From: GWE2-42-39 sp963668595
Lineage (GTDB): Bacteria > Bacteroidota > Bacteroidia > Bacteroidales > Prolixibacteraceae
Reading direction: 5' to 3'
Length of the DNA: 64,000 nt
Assembly: GCA_963668595.1 (NCBI GenBank)
Contig: OY764876.1
Coordinates: forward strand, 806,001 to 870,000
The translations under genes and the position numbers were made by a program. Shown here one piece after another: positions 41,601 to 49,891 of this stretch; position 1 is the stretch's first letter; each line of letters begins with the position of its first letter. Under the pieces are notes generated by a model. That model did no database searches. It was not told where the DNA came from and was given only the letters and a program-made list of their open reading frames with translations.

Positions 41601-42553
41601 CGCCAGCCCTGCTCGTCGAGCGTATAAATTTTACTGTGTCCGCCAATCCATATTTTTCCATCACTGGTTTTAAACATGCCGGTGTGCAGGTCGTCTCCTC
41701 CCAGGTTGCTGAGATTGATGGTATTTACTTTTTCTGTTTTCAGATTCAGCGACTGGATGCCGATATTCGGATTGCCCGAGGTAATCAGCAATTCGTCGCC
41801 GTTGCGGCAAATTCCGGAAATTTCTTCTGCTTTTAAGCGATCAACGTGATGGTATTTCCAGTCGGATTGGGTAAAAACATTATACAGGTTGCGTATTTCT
41901 GCAATTTCATAATTATTGTATCGGCAGGCTGCCCAGAAAATATCCTGTTCGTCGTTGTGAATTTTATACAACGGGAAGTCTATTTCATGAATATTGCTTA
42001 CCGATTGCCCCAGACTTGTAAATGCCGCCACCCGGTTGGTAATACTCCCATCCGGATTCAGTTCGAAAATGCCGTCGGGACAAAAACAGCGAATGTTCCA
42101 GGGAGTGAGTTTCAGTAATCCGTGCGGGGAGCCAATCCAGATGTACCCGTTTTTGTCAACAATGAATTGATGCTGTGTGCTTAAATGAACTGCAAGTACA
42201 AGTTGCAATTGCTGGTCGATATAACGATAAATTCCTTTTTGAGTAGCAATAAGCAAGTTTTGTCCGCGATCGTGTGCCATCGAAATCAAGAGAGTGCTGT
42301 CCACGTTCATCGGGTGTAGCTGGTACCCGTCGTGATAGATTGCCTGTGTGCCTGTGCCGAGCCATAAACTGCCGTCGCGTGAACGACTAACACAATTAAC
42401 ATCAATCGTATCCAGCTCCGGAAATTCAATCCATTGCCAGGGTTCGAGTACCGGGTTTACTATTTTGGGCTGATATTTTTCTTGCGCACGAGCATTTGAT
42501 AGCAATGCAAATAGCAATAGCGCAAAACTTGTAATTCTGATAATTAAGGACAT
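38639..42553 (-). CDS. Hybrid two-component system regulator (propeller sensor, kinase, receiver, AraC)
   Basis: This 1304-residue one-protein signalling system has a signal peptide, then a periplasmic two-component-regulator propeller over most of residues 40-690, a Y_Y_Y domain about 690-765 (GDYTFEVRARDMD), and one membrane helix about 771-793. A HisKA domain follows (SHELKTPLTL, histidine near 814), then a HATPase domain to about 1028 (NLLSNAFKYTP, GSGIGLSLVKELV), a receiver about 1050-1165 (ISDVMLPG with the aspartate near 1103) and an AraC helix-turn-helix to the end. Such regulators sense oligosaccharides in the periplasm and switch on utilisation loci. No SusC/SusD pair is adjacent, so its target is unknown. 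A promoter is visible upstream. Confidence 0.95.
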   Translation of the reverse strand: MSLIIRITSFALLLFALLSNARAQEKYQPKIVNPVLEPWQWIEFPELDTIDVNCVSRSRDGSLWLGTGTQAIYHDGYQLHPMNVDSTLLISMAHDRGQNLLIATQKGIYRYIDQQLQLVLAVHLSTQHQFIVDKNGYIWIGSPHGLLKLTPWNIRCFCPDGIFELNPDGSITNRVAAFTSLGQSVSNIHEIDFPLYKIHNDEQDIFWAACRYNNYEIAEIRNLYNVFTQSDWKYHHVDRLKAEEISGICRNGDELLITSGNPNIGIQSLNLKTEKVNTINLSNLGGDDLHTGMFKTSDGKIWIGGHSKIYTLDEQGWRLYQYPEVKLPLSYISIFTDPYDHIYMNGTGMFRKLEYANGSYRTFQGLNFQCNTPDYRNWFTTRDGMVVEADSSLTNFRSYNTKDGLMDMTMLLYYTKKGQLWAAGSHQGKAAIALFDGKKWTNHLFPQFHFGISYNGVKELGDSSIVFSANGVLNFNSPNPGGLVEFHYPTQQWRIYSWPQVPQRIPSVEQTSDGKLWFSGGSISYFDGEKTYQVDSLNNTTTWTDDIAVGPQDQLWAAQGGIGLFHFDGKSWQRYGAKNGLASNMVTSLCYENEHSLLIATDNGISCFDGQQFVSHIMHPNIGIAREKGTIRLAINKNIWINQGSREWYLYDLKNTKALPQDITRTICYHRDRNAPDTYITFSENEIPPEGNVLIRFTGKDFMHKNAPDKLQFSYRINGGEWSLFSSEKSALLLDLPNGDYTFEVRARDMDLNVDETPATVQFVVQAPVYKRAWFILTILGFILVIIYLQIRLYKRNKEIHELDQFKLRLFTDISHELKTPLTLIMLPLQKLREQESNNESTRRYIELIHANVERLSNLVHQVIDFRRLEAKTIVMDPAPADLIQQLQAIYQYYKPLAEEKGFRFTLQTDHDELWLDYDADKLEKIIANLLSNAFKYTPGSGLVKLTQAYDQQSGTLRLSVSDNGPGIPQELQQSIFNRYYRLKNSQQNKIPGSGIGLSLVKELVGLHHGTIDVISDGETGSEFKVNLPLRKTERARVILQKPVLEPTHAEGSEKPLLLLIEDEQQMLDFVSNELAQYFEVIPVTTAEQGLEYLGQMPDLIISDVMLPGIDGMEFCRRVKDDDQTCHIPLILLTARDTEESILQGISTGADDYITKPFSMNELKARSLGLIENRKRLRNRFAENRPIKSENFTNNKGDQQFLDKALEVVYQNLDNPEFDVPLFCSLTNTSKTLLYSKLKTLTGQSATEFVRNIRLKEARQKLLDPNNTYSVSEISYLVGFNDPLYFSRCFKKYFGVPPSEIGKS

Positions 42554-42587
42554 CCGAAACGTTTTTATGTTTTCAGAAAAAAGTTCC

Positions 42588-42618
42588 GAAAGATAATGAA
42601 TCGCTGGTCGCGATCAAA
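42588..42618 (-). promoter_or_regulatory. Promoter of the hybrid regulator
   Basis: On the minus strand TTTG (42618-42615), a 19-base spacer and TATCTTTC (42595-42588) match the consensus except for the last base of the -7 box. It lies 35 bases from the start codon. Confidence 0.5.
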
Positions 42619-42639
42619 CATTGTTTCTGTTGGCAGAAA

Positions 42640-43167
42640 TTAATTTTCAGGAAGAATACCGATTACGGAAGCATGTTTTTCAAATATCTCGGCATTGGGC
42701 CAGCGCTGTTGGCGTGCTTTGACTGATATTCGGCGGATGCGTTCAGTGAATTCAGCTTTCAATGCGTGTTGTTCAATAAATGCAATGGCCTCGTCGAACG
42801 ATTTCAGCATGCTTCGGTAAAATGTTTCTTTAAAAACTGGTTTCTCGCTGGTCCATGCCAGCGCAATTTCAACCGAATAGAGCATTAAGCCTGCAATCAT
42901 GGCTGGTTCGGCTCCCAGCGTTTTGAATTTGCGAATCCATTTCTGAGCAACCGATCGACGTGCTTTGGCTTTACGTCCGTTAACAGGGAAAAATTCTTTA
43001 CTAATATGAAAACGAGCTTCCTCAAACAGTGCTTTTTCATTCGGGTTGAAGGCAAAATTGTAAAATTCTTTTACCTCTTTGAACCGACTGTACAAATCAA
43101 TAATCTGTTCTTCGAGTTGTTCTTTTGTCAAATCGTGTAAGTATATTTTGAGTTCGCGTTTGCTCAT
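42640..43167 (-). CDS. DUF6155-type conserved protein
   Basis: This 175-residue helical soluble protein begins MSKRELKIYLHDLTKEQLEEQIIDLY and has the conserved stretches FNPNEKALFEEARF, FFPVNGRKAKARRS and AQKWIRKFKTLG. This matches the DUF6155 family as I remember it, which is common in Bacteroidota and has no known function. It is oriented away from the yebC gene. A TAGATTTG box on the minus strand (43193-43200) may be its -7 element. Confidence 0.75.
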   Translation of the reverse strand: MSKRELKIYLHDLTKEQLEEQIIDLYSRFKEVKEFYNFAFNPNEKALFEEARFHISKEFFPVNGRKAKARRSVAQKWIRKFKTLGAEPAMIAGLMLYSVEIALAWTSEKPVFKETFYRSMLKSFDEAIAFIEQHALKAEFTERIRRISVKARQQRWPNAEIFEKHASVIGILPEN

Positions 43168-43319
43168 TGTTGCTATTTTTGTGTTGATAATGCAAATCTA
43201 TGCAATAAATGTAAAGAGATGTCGGAAAAAATGTTGGGTAGCAGAATACCTTAAACGATGAATTTGTATTTTTGCGGGCATTAAAACGTACCAAGAATTT
43301 TATAACGAAAAAATAACTC

Positions 43320-44030
43320 ATGGGAAGAGCATTTGAATATCGCAAAGCGGCCAAAATGAAACGCTGGGGACACATGTCCCGCGTGTTTCCACGATTGTCA
43401 AAAGCCATACAAATGGCAGCAAAAGAAGGCGGCCCCGATCCGGAAATGAATGCCAAATTGAGGCAGGCGATCCAGAATGCGAAGGCAGAGAATATGCCTA
43501 AAGATAATATTGATGCAGCGATTAAACGTGCCAGTGGCAAGGATGCCGCTGATATTTCGGAAGTGAACTATGAAGGAAAAGGCCCTCATGGTGTGCTGGT
43601 CTTTGTTGAATGTGCTACGGACAACACTACTCGTACAGTTGCCAACGTAAAATCATATTTCAATAAAGCGGGTGGTGCATTGGTTCCAACCGGTTCGCTC
43701 GAATTTATGTTCGACCGGAAAGCTGTGATCGAATTTGAAAAAACAGCTGCGATTGATGTTGAAGAACTCGAACTGGAGCTGATTGATGCCGGACTGGAAG
43801 AAATTGAAGTGGACGATAATATGGTTGTTGCCACGGGAGATTATACCAATTTTGGTACATTGACTCATGCTTTGGAAGAACGTGGTATTCAGATTAAAAA
43901 ATCGAGTTTGCAGCGTTTTGCAACCACACCTCTGCAATTTACCGAAGAGCAACAAGCTGATATTGATAAGCTTTTAGATAAGTTGGAAGATGATGAAGAT
44001 GTACAGGTAGTTTTTACTAACATCGGATAA
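43320..44030 (+). CDS. yebC: YebC/PmpR-family regulator or translation factor
   Basis: This 236-residue protein has the family N-terminus (MGRAFEYRKAAKMKRW), the core NIDAAIKRASGK, and EGKGPHGVLVFVECATDNTTRTV, with the acidic C-terminal domain ending DDEDVQVVFTNIG. YebC proteins were described as DNA-binding regulators; some relatives, such as human TACO1, act at the ribosome. The Bacteroidota version begins slightly differently (MGRAFEYRKAAK rather than MAGHSKW). A TATTTTTG box at 43267-43274 is a probable -7 element. A strong terminator follows. Confidence 0.94.
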   Translation: MGRAFEYRKAAKMKRWGHMSRVFPRLSKAIQMAAKEGGPDPEMNAKLRQAIQNAKAENMPKDNIDAAIKRASGKDAADISEVNYEGKGPHGVLVFVECATDNTTRTVANVKSYFNKAGGALVPTGSLEFMFDRKAVIEFEKTAAIDVEELELELIDAGLEEIEVDDNMVVATGDYTNFGTLTHALEERGIQIKKSSLQRFATTPLQFTEEQQADIDKLLDKLEDDEDVQVVFTNIG

Positions 44031-44052
44031 TTTTCGATTTCAGGGGAAGCCC

Positions 44053-44107
44053 ACAGCCAACTTAGCTGATTTCGTTACAGAACAGTTAAGTTGGCTGTTT
44101 GTTTTTT
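44053..44107 (+). terminator. Terminator of yebC
   Basis: A 16-bp stem (44053-44068 with 44083-44098, one G-U pair) encloses a 14-base loop and is followed by TTTGTTTTTT. Confidence 0.88.
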
Positions 44108-44256
44108 AGAAATACCTAAAGAAACAATTCGTTAAAGAATAGCTGAAAAAAGGCACAATGTGATATTGATAATGGAAATGTTATTGGTAAATTATTATAT
44201 TGCGGCCGAAAAATCTTTCAAATTAGAATATTTATTCAATTAAAAAAAGAAGCGGA

Positions 44257-45549
44257 ATGAATCCACAAGCTGCAGAACTCAACCAAGTTATACAGGCAAA
44301 AAATCCTGTGGTTTTTGAATTATTGTCGGAACGGGGAAAAGCGATCTTTTTCCCTAAAAAAGGAATTCTCGGGCAAACAGCTGATGCCAAGGGAACACGT
44401 ATCAATGCGACTATTGGAGCCGCAATTGAAGATGACGGTTCACCAATGCGTCTGGATTCAATTGCATCAAAGGTTAATCTTGATCCTTCGCTGGTTTTTC
44501 CGTATGCTCCCAGTTTTGGTCGCCCCGATATTCGTGCGCGCTGGAAAAGCATGCTTTACGAAAAAAATCCTTCGTTGGCCGGAAAAGAACTGAGCTTGCC
44601 TGTGGTTACCAATGCATTGACTCATGGTATTAGCATGGCAGGTTATATGTTTGTAAATGAAGGCGAAGAAGTTCTTGTGTCGGATTTGTACTGGGGAAAT
44701 TACAACCTTACTCTGACCAATGCTTTTGGTGCAGTGATGACAAAATTCAACTTGTTCAAAAATAACGCATTCGATTTGGATGCATTGAAAGCAGCATTGG
44801 AAAAAGGCGGAATTGGTAAGAAAGTGCTGATTTTGAATTTCCCGAATAACCCATCGGGCTATACGCCAACTTTTGCAGAAACAAAAGCAATTGTTGAAAT
44901 CATTCGCGAGTCAGCCGAAAAAGGAAATAAAATAGTCGTAATTACTGACGATGCTTATTTTGGATTGGTTTTCGAAGATGGAATTTCAACCGAAAGTATT
45001 TTTGCTGAACTGTGCGATTTGCATACCAATGTGCTCGCTCTTAAAGTGGATGGCCCAACCAAGGAAGATTACGTTTGGGGTTTTCGTGTTGGCTTTATGA
45101 CTTACGGAATTAAAGGCGGAGATGCAGAATTATATACTGCGCTGGAAAATAAAACAGGGGGAGCAATTCGCGGAAATATTTCGAATGCGGCCAATATTTC
45201 GCAATCGCTGTTGTTACAGGCTTTCAACGATCCACAATATCAACAACAAAAAGATGCCAAGTTTCAGATTATGAAACAGCGCTATGAGGCAACAAAAGAA
45301 GCACTGAAAGGCGATCGTTACGACGATTGTTTCACTGCATTGCCTTATAATTCAGGATATTTTATGTGTGTGAAACTGGCTGAAGGAATTGACGGCGAAG
45401 AGTTGCGTCATTTGTTGATTTCGAAATACAGCATTGGTATCATCAATCTGAGCAATATTATTCGTGTTGCTTTTGCTGCGGTTGCTGCTTCGGATATTCA
45501 AGATTTGTTCGACGGAATTTATGCCGCATGCAAAGAATTGAAGAAATAA
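44257..45549 (+). CDS. PLP-dependent class I/II aminotransferase
   Basis: This 430-residue protein has the fold-type I aminotransferase pattern: LNFPNNPSGYTP, VVITDDAYFGLVF with the PLP-pyridine aspartate, and VDGPTKEDYVWGFRVGFM with the Schiff-base lysine. The C-terminal domain has the substrate-carboxylate arginine region near SNIIRVAFAA. The amino-group donor and acceptor are not decided by sequence; the subgroup resembles aspartate- or aromatic-type enzymes of Bacteroidota. It is a single-gene unit that ends at a bidirectional terminator shared with guaB. Confidence 0.88.
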   Translation: MNPQAAELNQVIQAKNPVVFELLSERGKAIFFPKKGILGQTADAKGTRINATIGAAIEDDGSPMRLDSIASKVNLDPSLVFPYAPSFGRPDIRARWKSMLYEKNPSLAGKELSLPVVTNALTHGISMAGYMFVNEGEEVLVSDLYWGNYNLTLTNAFGAVMTKFNLFKNNAFDLDALKAALEKGGIGKKVLILNFPNNPSGYTPTFAETKAIVEIIRESAEKGNKIVVITDDAYFGLVFEDGISTESIFAELCDLHTNVLALKVDGPTKEDYVWGFRVGFMTYGIKGGDAELYTALENKTGGAIRGNISNAANISQSLLLQAFNDPQYQQQKDAKFQIMKQRYEATKEALKGDRYDDCFTALPYNSGYFMCVKLAEGIDGEELRHLLISKYSIGIINLSNIIRVAFAAVAASDIQDLFDGIYAACKELKK

Positions 45550-45570
45550 TCGATAACAATTACATAAAAC

Positions 45571-45604
45571 AAAAAACGGAGACTGGTTTCAGTCTCCGTT
45601 TTTT
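45571..45604. terminator. Bidirectional terminator between the aminotransferase and guaB
   Basis: A perfect 15-bp stem, AAAAAACGGAGACTG with CAGTCTCCGTTTTTT, encloses the loop GTTT. The A/T arms give a U-run on both strands. Confidence 0.9.
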
Positions 45605-45623
45605 GTTTGCACTGGTTGCGTGC

Positions 45624-47120
45624 TTAAATATTTGTGTCTTTCAGAATAACGTCGTGTGCTCCACCTTCGACAATGCTTGTTGCCGATACCAGTGTGATTT
45701 TTGCATTTTGTTTTAGCTCATTCACACTTAAACAGCCACAGCTGCACATGGTCGATTTTATTTTTCCAACGGTGATGTCGAGGTTGTCTTTTAGTTTTCC
45801 TGCATAAGGAACATAACTGTCAACTCCTTCTTCAAATTTGAGGCTTTCGCTGCCACCCATGTCGTAGCGCTGCCAGTTGCGGGCACGGTTCGATCCTTCT
45901 CCCCAATATTCTTTTACATAGCTGTTTCCAACTTTCAGTTTTTTTGTCGGACTTTCGTCGAAACGGGCAAAATAGCGTCCCATCATCAGAAAATCGGCTC
46001 CCATTGACAAGGCGAGTACCATGTGGTAATCCTGAACAATTCCGCCGTCGGAGCAAATCGGAACGTAAATCCCGGTTTCTTCGAAATATTCGTCACGAGC
46101 CTTGGCTACTTCAATTACAGCTGAAGCTTGTCCTCGCCCGATTCCTTTTTGTTCGCGGGTAATACAGATTGATCCGCCACCGATTCCAACTTTTATGAAA
46201 TCAGCGCCAGCGTCAACAAGGTAGCGAAATCCATCGCGGTCAACCACGTTTCCTCCTCCTACTTTTACTGTTTCGTTATAGGCTTTTTTTATGTAGCGAA
46301 TTGTTTCAGCTTGCCATTCCGAGAAACCATCCGACGAGTCAACGCACAATACATCCACACCTGCTTCAACCAATGCCGGAACACGCTCGCGGTAATCGCG
46401 CGAATTGATTCCTGCTCCAACCAGTAATTTTTTATTCTGGTCGTGCAATTCATACGGATTATCTTTATGGCTTTCGTAGTCTTTGCGAAAAACGAAAAAG
46501 CACAGGTTTTGCTCGTCGTCAACAATCGGGAGGGCGTTTAATTTATTGTCCCAAATGAGATCGTTGGCTTCGCCAAGGGTGATGCCCATTTTGCCGACCA
46601 CTAATTTTTCGTAGGGAGTCATAAATTCAGACACTTTCATGTCCATGGGGTCGCGGCTTTCGCGGTAATCGCGTCCGGTAACAATGCCCAGCAATTTGCC
46701 ATTTGATGTGCCGTCGGCAGTGACTCCGATTGTTGAGTGACCAGTTGCATTTTTTACACGAACCACATCAGTGAGAGTTTGTGTTGGCGTAACATTGGCA
46801 TCACTCACCACAAATCCGGCTTTGAATTTTTTTACTTTCCGCACCATTTCTGCCTGAGTATCGATTGGCTGTGAACCAAATATGAACGACAGACCTCCGT
46901 TGCGGGCCAAAGCAATAGCCAGGTTATGGTCGGATACCGATTGCATGATGGCCGATACAAAAGGAATATTCAATTCGATGGAAGGAGTTTCGCCTTTGGC
47001 GTATTTCACTAAAGGAACGTTCAGGGATACTTTGCCCGGAACGCATTCTTTGGTCGTTAAGCCAGGTATCAACAGATACTCGCTAAATGTTCTTGATACA
47101 TCGTTAACAAATTGAGCCAT
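45624..47120 (-). CDS. guaB: IMP dehydrogenase of the Tritrichomonas foetus type
   Basis: This 498-residue enzyme oxidises IMP to XMP with NAD, the committed step to GTP. The catalytic loop is GIGGGSICITREQKGIGRG with Cys319, and the flap holds WQRYD with Arg418-Tyr419. A CBS pair lies about 110-220 (GIVTGRDYRES, EFMTPYEKLVV, LNALPIVDDEQ). The sequence is unlike E. coli GuaB, which has GPGSICTTR, and tracks the T. foetus protein nearly residue for residue, with the same numbering for Cys319, Lys310, Arg418, Tyr419 and Glu431. The start ATG is at 47120. No guaA is adjacent. Confidence 0.93.
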   Translation of the reverse strand: MAQFVNDVSRTFSEYLLIPGLTTKECVPGKVSLNVPLVKYAKGETPSIELNIPFVSAIMQSVSDHNLAIALARNGGLSFIFGSQPIDTQAEMVRKVKKFKAGFVVSDANVTPTQTLTDVVRVKNATGHSTIGVTADGTSNGKLLGIVTGRDYRESRDPMDMKVSEFMTPYEKLVVGKMGITLGEANDLIWDNKLNALPIVDDEQNLCFFVFRKDYESHKDNPYELHDQNKKLLVGAGINSRDYRERVPALVEAGVDVLCVDSSDGFSEWQAETIRYIKKAYNETVKVGGGNVVDRDGFRYLVDAGADFIKVGIGGGSICITREQKGIGRGQASAVIEVAKARDEYFEETGIYVPICSDGGIVQDYHMVLALSMGADFLMMGRYFARFDESPTKKLKVGNSYVKEYWGEGSNRARNWQRYDMGGSESLKFEEGVDSYVPYAGKLKDNLDITVGKIKSTMCSCGCLSVNELKQNAKITLVSATSIVEGGAHDVILKDTNI

Positions 47121-47156
47121 AACCTTTTTTTTATATGTTTTATTTATTCTTTTTTC

Positions 47157-47795
47157 TTAAAACTGAATGTTACCTGTAAAAACGGCAATTGCCGAAATCA
47201 GTACAAAAAGCCAAACGGCAACACCTGCCGATTTGTTGAACCACCAGAGAAATTGCTGGTTTATTCGGTGTTTGAATAAACTAACCAATCCTGATAAGCT
47301 AAACCACCAAATGCATGCGCCCAGATAAATTCCGGAGATAATGGATAACGAATGGTACGGTTTTTCGATATTAAGTACGAGGCCGGAGCTTGCGAATACC
47401 GCAAGAAAAACAAAAACCACCAATGGATTTGATACAGTAATCAGAAATGATGAAAAATAATCCTGCCAGTGATTGCTGCTTTTTTGTTTGCTTTTGAGCA
47501 AATCATGCTCCGGGTTTTTCATGAAGATGTACAAACCCAGAACCAGAAGTACAATTGCTCCGGTTAGTTGAAATAATAATTGATTGTTGCGAATGAAATC
47601 GAGGATGATGGTGAGGCTGAATCCGGCAAGGATGGCGTAAAAAACATCAGACGTAGCTGCCCCCATTCCGGAAAAGAAGCCTGCTTTCCGGCTTTTGTTC
47701 ACTGTTCGTTGTACCACTAAAACCCCAATCGGACCAAGCGGCACCGAAACTAAAAAACCAATAATTATCCCCTGTATGAACAATGATAGAAACAT
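47157..47795 (-). CDS. LysE/RhtB-family exporter
   Basis: This 212-residue protein has about six membrane helices. The N-terminal signature GFLVSVPLGPIGVLVVQRTVNKSRKAGFFSGMGAA is that of LysE-type exporters of amino acids or related metabolites. A SNPLVVFVFLAVF segment marks the second conserved region. The substrate is unknown. It lies 36 bases upstream of guaB on the same strand. A TATTTTTG box read on the minus strand (47807-47800) lies close to its start and may be a -7 element. Confidence 0.88.
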   Translation of the reverse strand: MFLSLFIQGIIIGFLVSVPLGPIGVLVVQRTVNKSRKAGFFSGMGAATSDVFYAILAGFSLTIILDFIRNNQLLFQLTGAIVLLVLGLYIFMKNPEHDLLKSKQKSSNHWQDYFSSFLITVSNPLVVFVFLAVFASSGLVLNIEKPYHSLSIISGIYLGACIWWFSLSGLVSLFKHRINQQFLWWFNKSAGVAVWLFVLISAIAVFTGNIQF

Positions 47796-47966
47796 CGGGC
47801 AAAAATAAAAGATTTCAGAATTATTCCTGATAATTTTTTCAGAATGTTGTGTGAAATTTCTGTATTCTCATTTCTACGAGATACGCCGAAATATTAAATA
47901 TATATTAACTGCCTGTATGTGAGCTACATTATTCGGGTAAATGAATACATTGAACTAGACTTTCTT

Positions 47967-48467
47967 TTAAACCAAATTACGCGTGGGTAACAAATCGAAT
48001 TTTGAATGCTGAAGGTTGGGGTTTTCTTTTAGTAGAGCTTCATTCAGCACAAAAAGACGACTGTTGAATTTATCTTGCGGAAACGTATTCTCGTCGTCAA
48101 ACTCATCAAAATCAGTGAAATTCAGTTCGCATGCCGAAAGTTCCCATTCTTCCGTATCGCTATTCATATAAAGTAATGGAAGTCCGTGCGTGCGGCATAT
48201 TACCGGGCGATGTTCGTAAATAGTACAGCAGTGATTTTTTAGAAAAATACAGCTTTCGTCAGATGCTTCGGTGTTTATTTCCGGCGTTTCAGTTTTCAGT
48301 TTATGCTGTATGTAGTAAAACTCAATGGGCAAAATGTTGAATTCCATGCAGCATAAGTCGCATCCTTTTTTGCATTGCATGTGGTCGTGGTGCTGATTTG
48401 CCAGACGATCGGCTAACTGATCGATTTCGTTTCGAAGAGCAAGGTATGAATCGAATAATTTTTCCAT
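47967..48467 (-). CDS. YkgJ-type cysteine-cluster protein
   Basis: This 166-residue protein has two metal-binding-type cysteine groups: CKKGCDLCCMEFN near residue 33, and CIFLKNHCCTIYEHRPVICRTHG, with a further cysteine in ELSACELNF. This is the CxxxCxxCC pattern of the YkgJ/UPF0153 family, thought to bind iron-sulfur or zinc. The function is unknown. A TAGTTTTG box on the minus strand (48479-48472) is a possible -7 element; it lies at the outer edge of the citrate synthase terminator. Confidence 0.88.
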   Translation of the reverse strand: MEKLFDSYLALRNEIDQLADRLANQHHDHMQCKKGCDLCCMEFNILPIEFYYIQHKLKTETPEINTEASDESCIFLKNHCCTIYEHRPVICRTHGLPLLYMNSDTEEWELSACELNFTDFDEFDDENTFPQDKFNSRLFVLNEALLKENPNLQHSKFDLLPTRNLV

Positions 48468-48480
48468 GTGGCAAAACTAA

Positions 48481-48511
48481 ACAAAAGCCGGCACATAGCA
48501 CCGGCTTTTGT
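48481..48511 (-). terminator. Terminator of the TCA operon
   Basis: An 11-bp stem, ACAAAAGCCGG with CCGGCTTTTGT, and a 9-base loop lie 20 bases past the citrate synthase stop. On the minus strand the stem ends in TTTTGTTTAGTTTT. Confidence 0.82.
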
Positions 48512-48531
48512 TGTTTCGTATCAGAGTTGTT

Positions 48532-49854
48532 CTAGCATTTCTTGTCGGAAGTGCCTTCAACCATTTCGCGGTATTTGCTTAATGGGTGAGATGAAGGTCT
48601 TTCGATTGGCAAACCGTACGTGCGATCCATTATCAAAGAAGCAAGTACTCCCAATGCTCTGGATACTCCGAACAGTACAGTGTAGAAGTTGTATTCTTTT
48701 ATTCCGTAGTGATAAAGCAGTGCTCCTGAGAATGCATCTACGTTAGGCCACGGATTTTTTATTTTACCAACATCGCCCAGAATTGGCGGTACTACTTTGT
48801 AAATCTGGTTGACAATATTTATCAGATTGTCATCTTTGATGTATCTTTCAGCAAATTCCTGTTGAGCTGTAAACCGCGGGTCGGTCTGGCGAAGTACGGC
48901 ATGTCCGTATCCGGGAACCACTCTGCCTTCTGCAAGTGTTTTCTTCACGTAGTTGGCAATTTGTTCGTCGGTAGGCTCATCGGTGTCCAGTTCCTGTATC
49001 ATTTCAAAAATCCAGTGAATTACTTCCTGATTGGCATAGCCGTGCAGAGGTCCTGCCAAACCAAGCATTCCGGCTGCAAAAGCATAATAGGGGTTGCTTA
49101 ATGCCGAACCTACCAGGTGTGTGGCATGTGCCGAAACATTACCTCCTTCGTGATCGGCATGAATTACCATGTGTAAACGCAGAAGTCGTTTTACTTCATC
49201 GGCATCGTGCCCCATCATGTGAGCGAGGTTACCAGCCCAGTCGAGACGCGGATCGGGTTCAATATGATCGTCGTTGAAGTAATTGCGACGATAAATGTAT
49301 GCTGCAATGCGCGGAAGACGAGCAATGAGGTTCATCACATCTTCGTAAGTGGTGTCCCAGTAATATTTTTTGTTTACCCCGGCACGATATGCTTTCTGGA
49401 ATATCGAGTCGGTAGCCATACTGATAATTGCAGCGCTGAATTGAGTCATTGGCCGCGAAATTTTCGGCATGGCATCAATTACATCGAAAACATGTTGAGG
49501 TACGTAGGAGCGAGTTGCCCAATCTTTGCTGATGTTGAGAACATCTTCGCGTTCGGGTATTTCACCAACAAGCATCAGGTAGAACAATCCTTCGGGAAGA
49601 GGTTCTCCTTCGGGGCGCAGACGCGGAAGTTTTTCCCTTAATTCAGGAATAGAATAACCGCGGAATCGAATTCCTTCCTGTGCGTCTAGTTTTGAGGTAT
49701 CGGTAATTAAACTGGGAACACCTTTCATTCCCGACATTACCTGTTCCAAAGTGACATTAGCAATCACTTTGTCGCCATGTTCAGTTCTCAGTCGTTGGTA
49801 TTCGCTGATACACTTGCTGGCTTTTTCGAAAAAACGATTCTTAATGTATTCCAT
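48532..49854 (-). CDS. Citrate synthase, mitochondrial (type I) form
   Basis: This 440-residue enzyme condenses acetyl-CoA with oxaloacetate. The catalytic residues are in place: His243 in HEGGNVSAH, His318 in VVPGYGHAVL and Asp373 in WPNVDAFSG, matching pig His274, His320 and Asp375. The stretches LVGSALSNPYYAFAAGM and YTVLFGVSRALGVLA match the animal mitochondrial enzyme closely, and E. coli-type hexameric GltA features are absent, so it is the dimeric type I form. It is the last gene of the aconitase-IDH-ICD operon, 37 bases after the second isocitrate dehydrogenase, and is followed by a terminator. Confidence 0.95.
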   Translation of the reverse strand: MEYIKNRFFEKASKCISEYQRLRTEHGDKVIANVTLEQVMSGMKGVPSLITDTSKLDAQEGIRFRGYSIPELREKLPRLRPEGEPLPEGLFYLMLVGEIPEREDVLNISKDWATRSYVPQHVFDVIDAMPKISRPMTQFSAAIISMATDSIFQKAYRAGVNKKYYWDTTYEDVMNLIARLPRIAAYIYRRNYFNDDHIEPDPRLDWAGNLAHMMGHDADEVKRLLRLHMVIHADHEGGNVSAHATHLVGSALSNPYYAFAAGMLGLAGPLHGYANQEVIHWIFEMIQELDTDEPTDEQIANYVKKTLAEGRVVPGYGHAVLRQTDPRFTAQQEFAERYIKDDNLINIVNQIYKVVPPILGDVGKIKNPWPNVDAFSGALLYHYGIKEYNFYTVLFGVSRALGVLASLIMDRTYGLPIERPSSHPLSKYREMVEGTSDKKC

Positions 49855-49891
49855 AATTCTATGTTTTTATTGATTCAGTACTGGTTGATAA

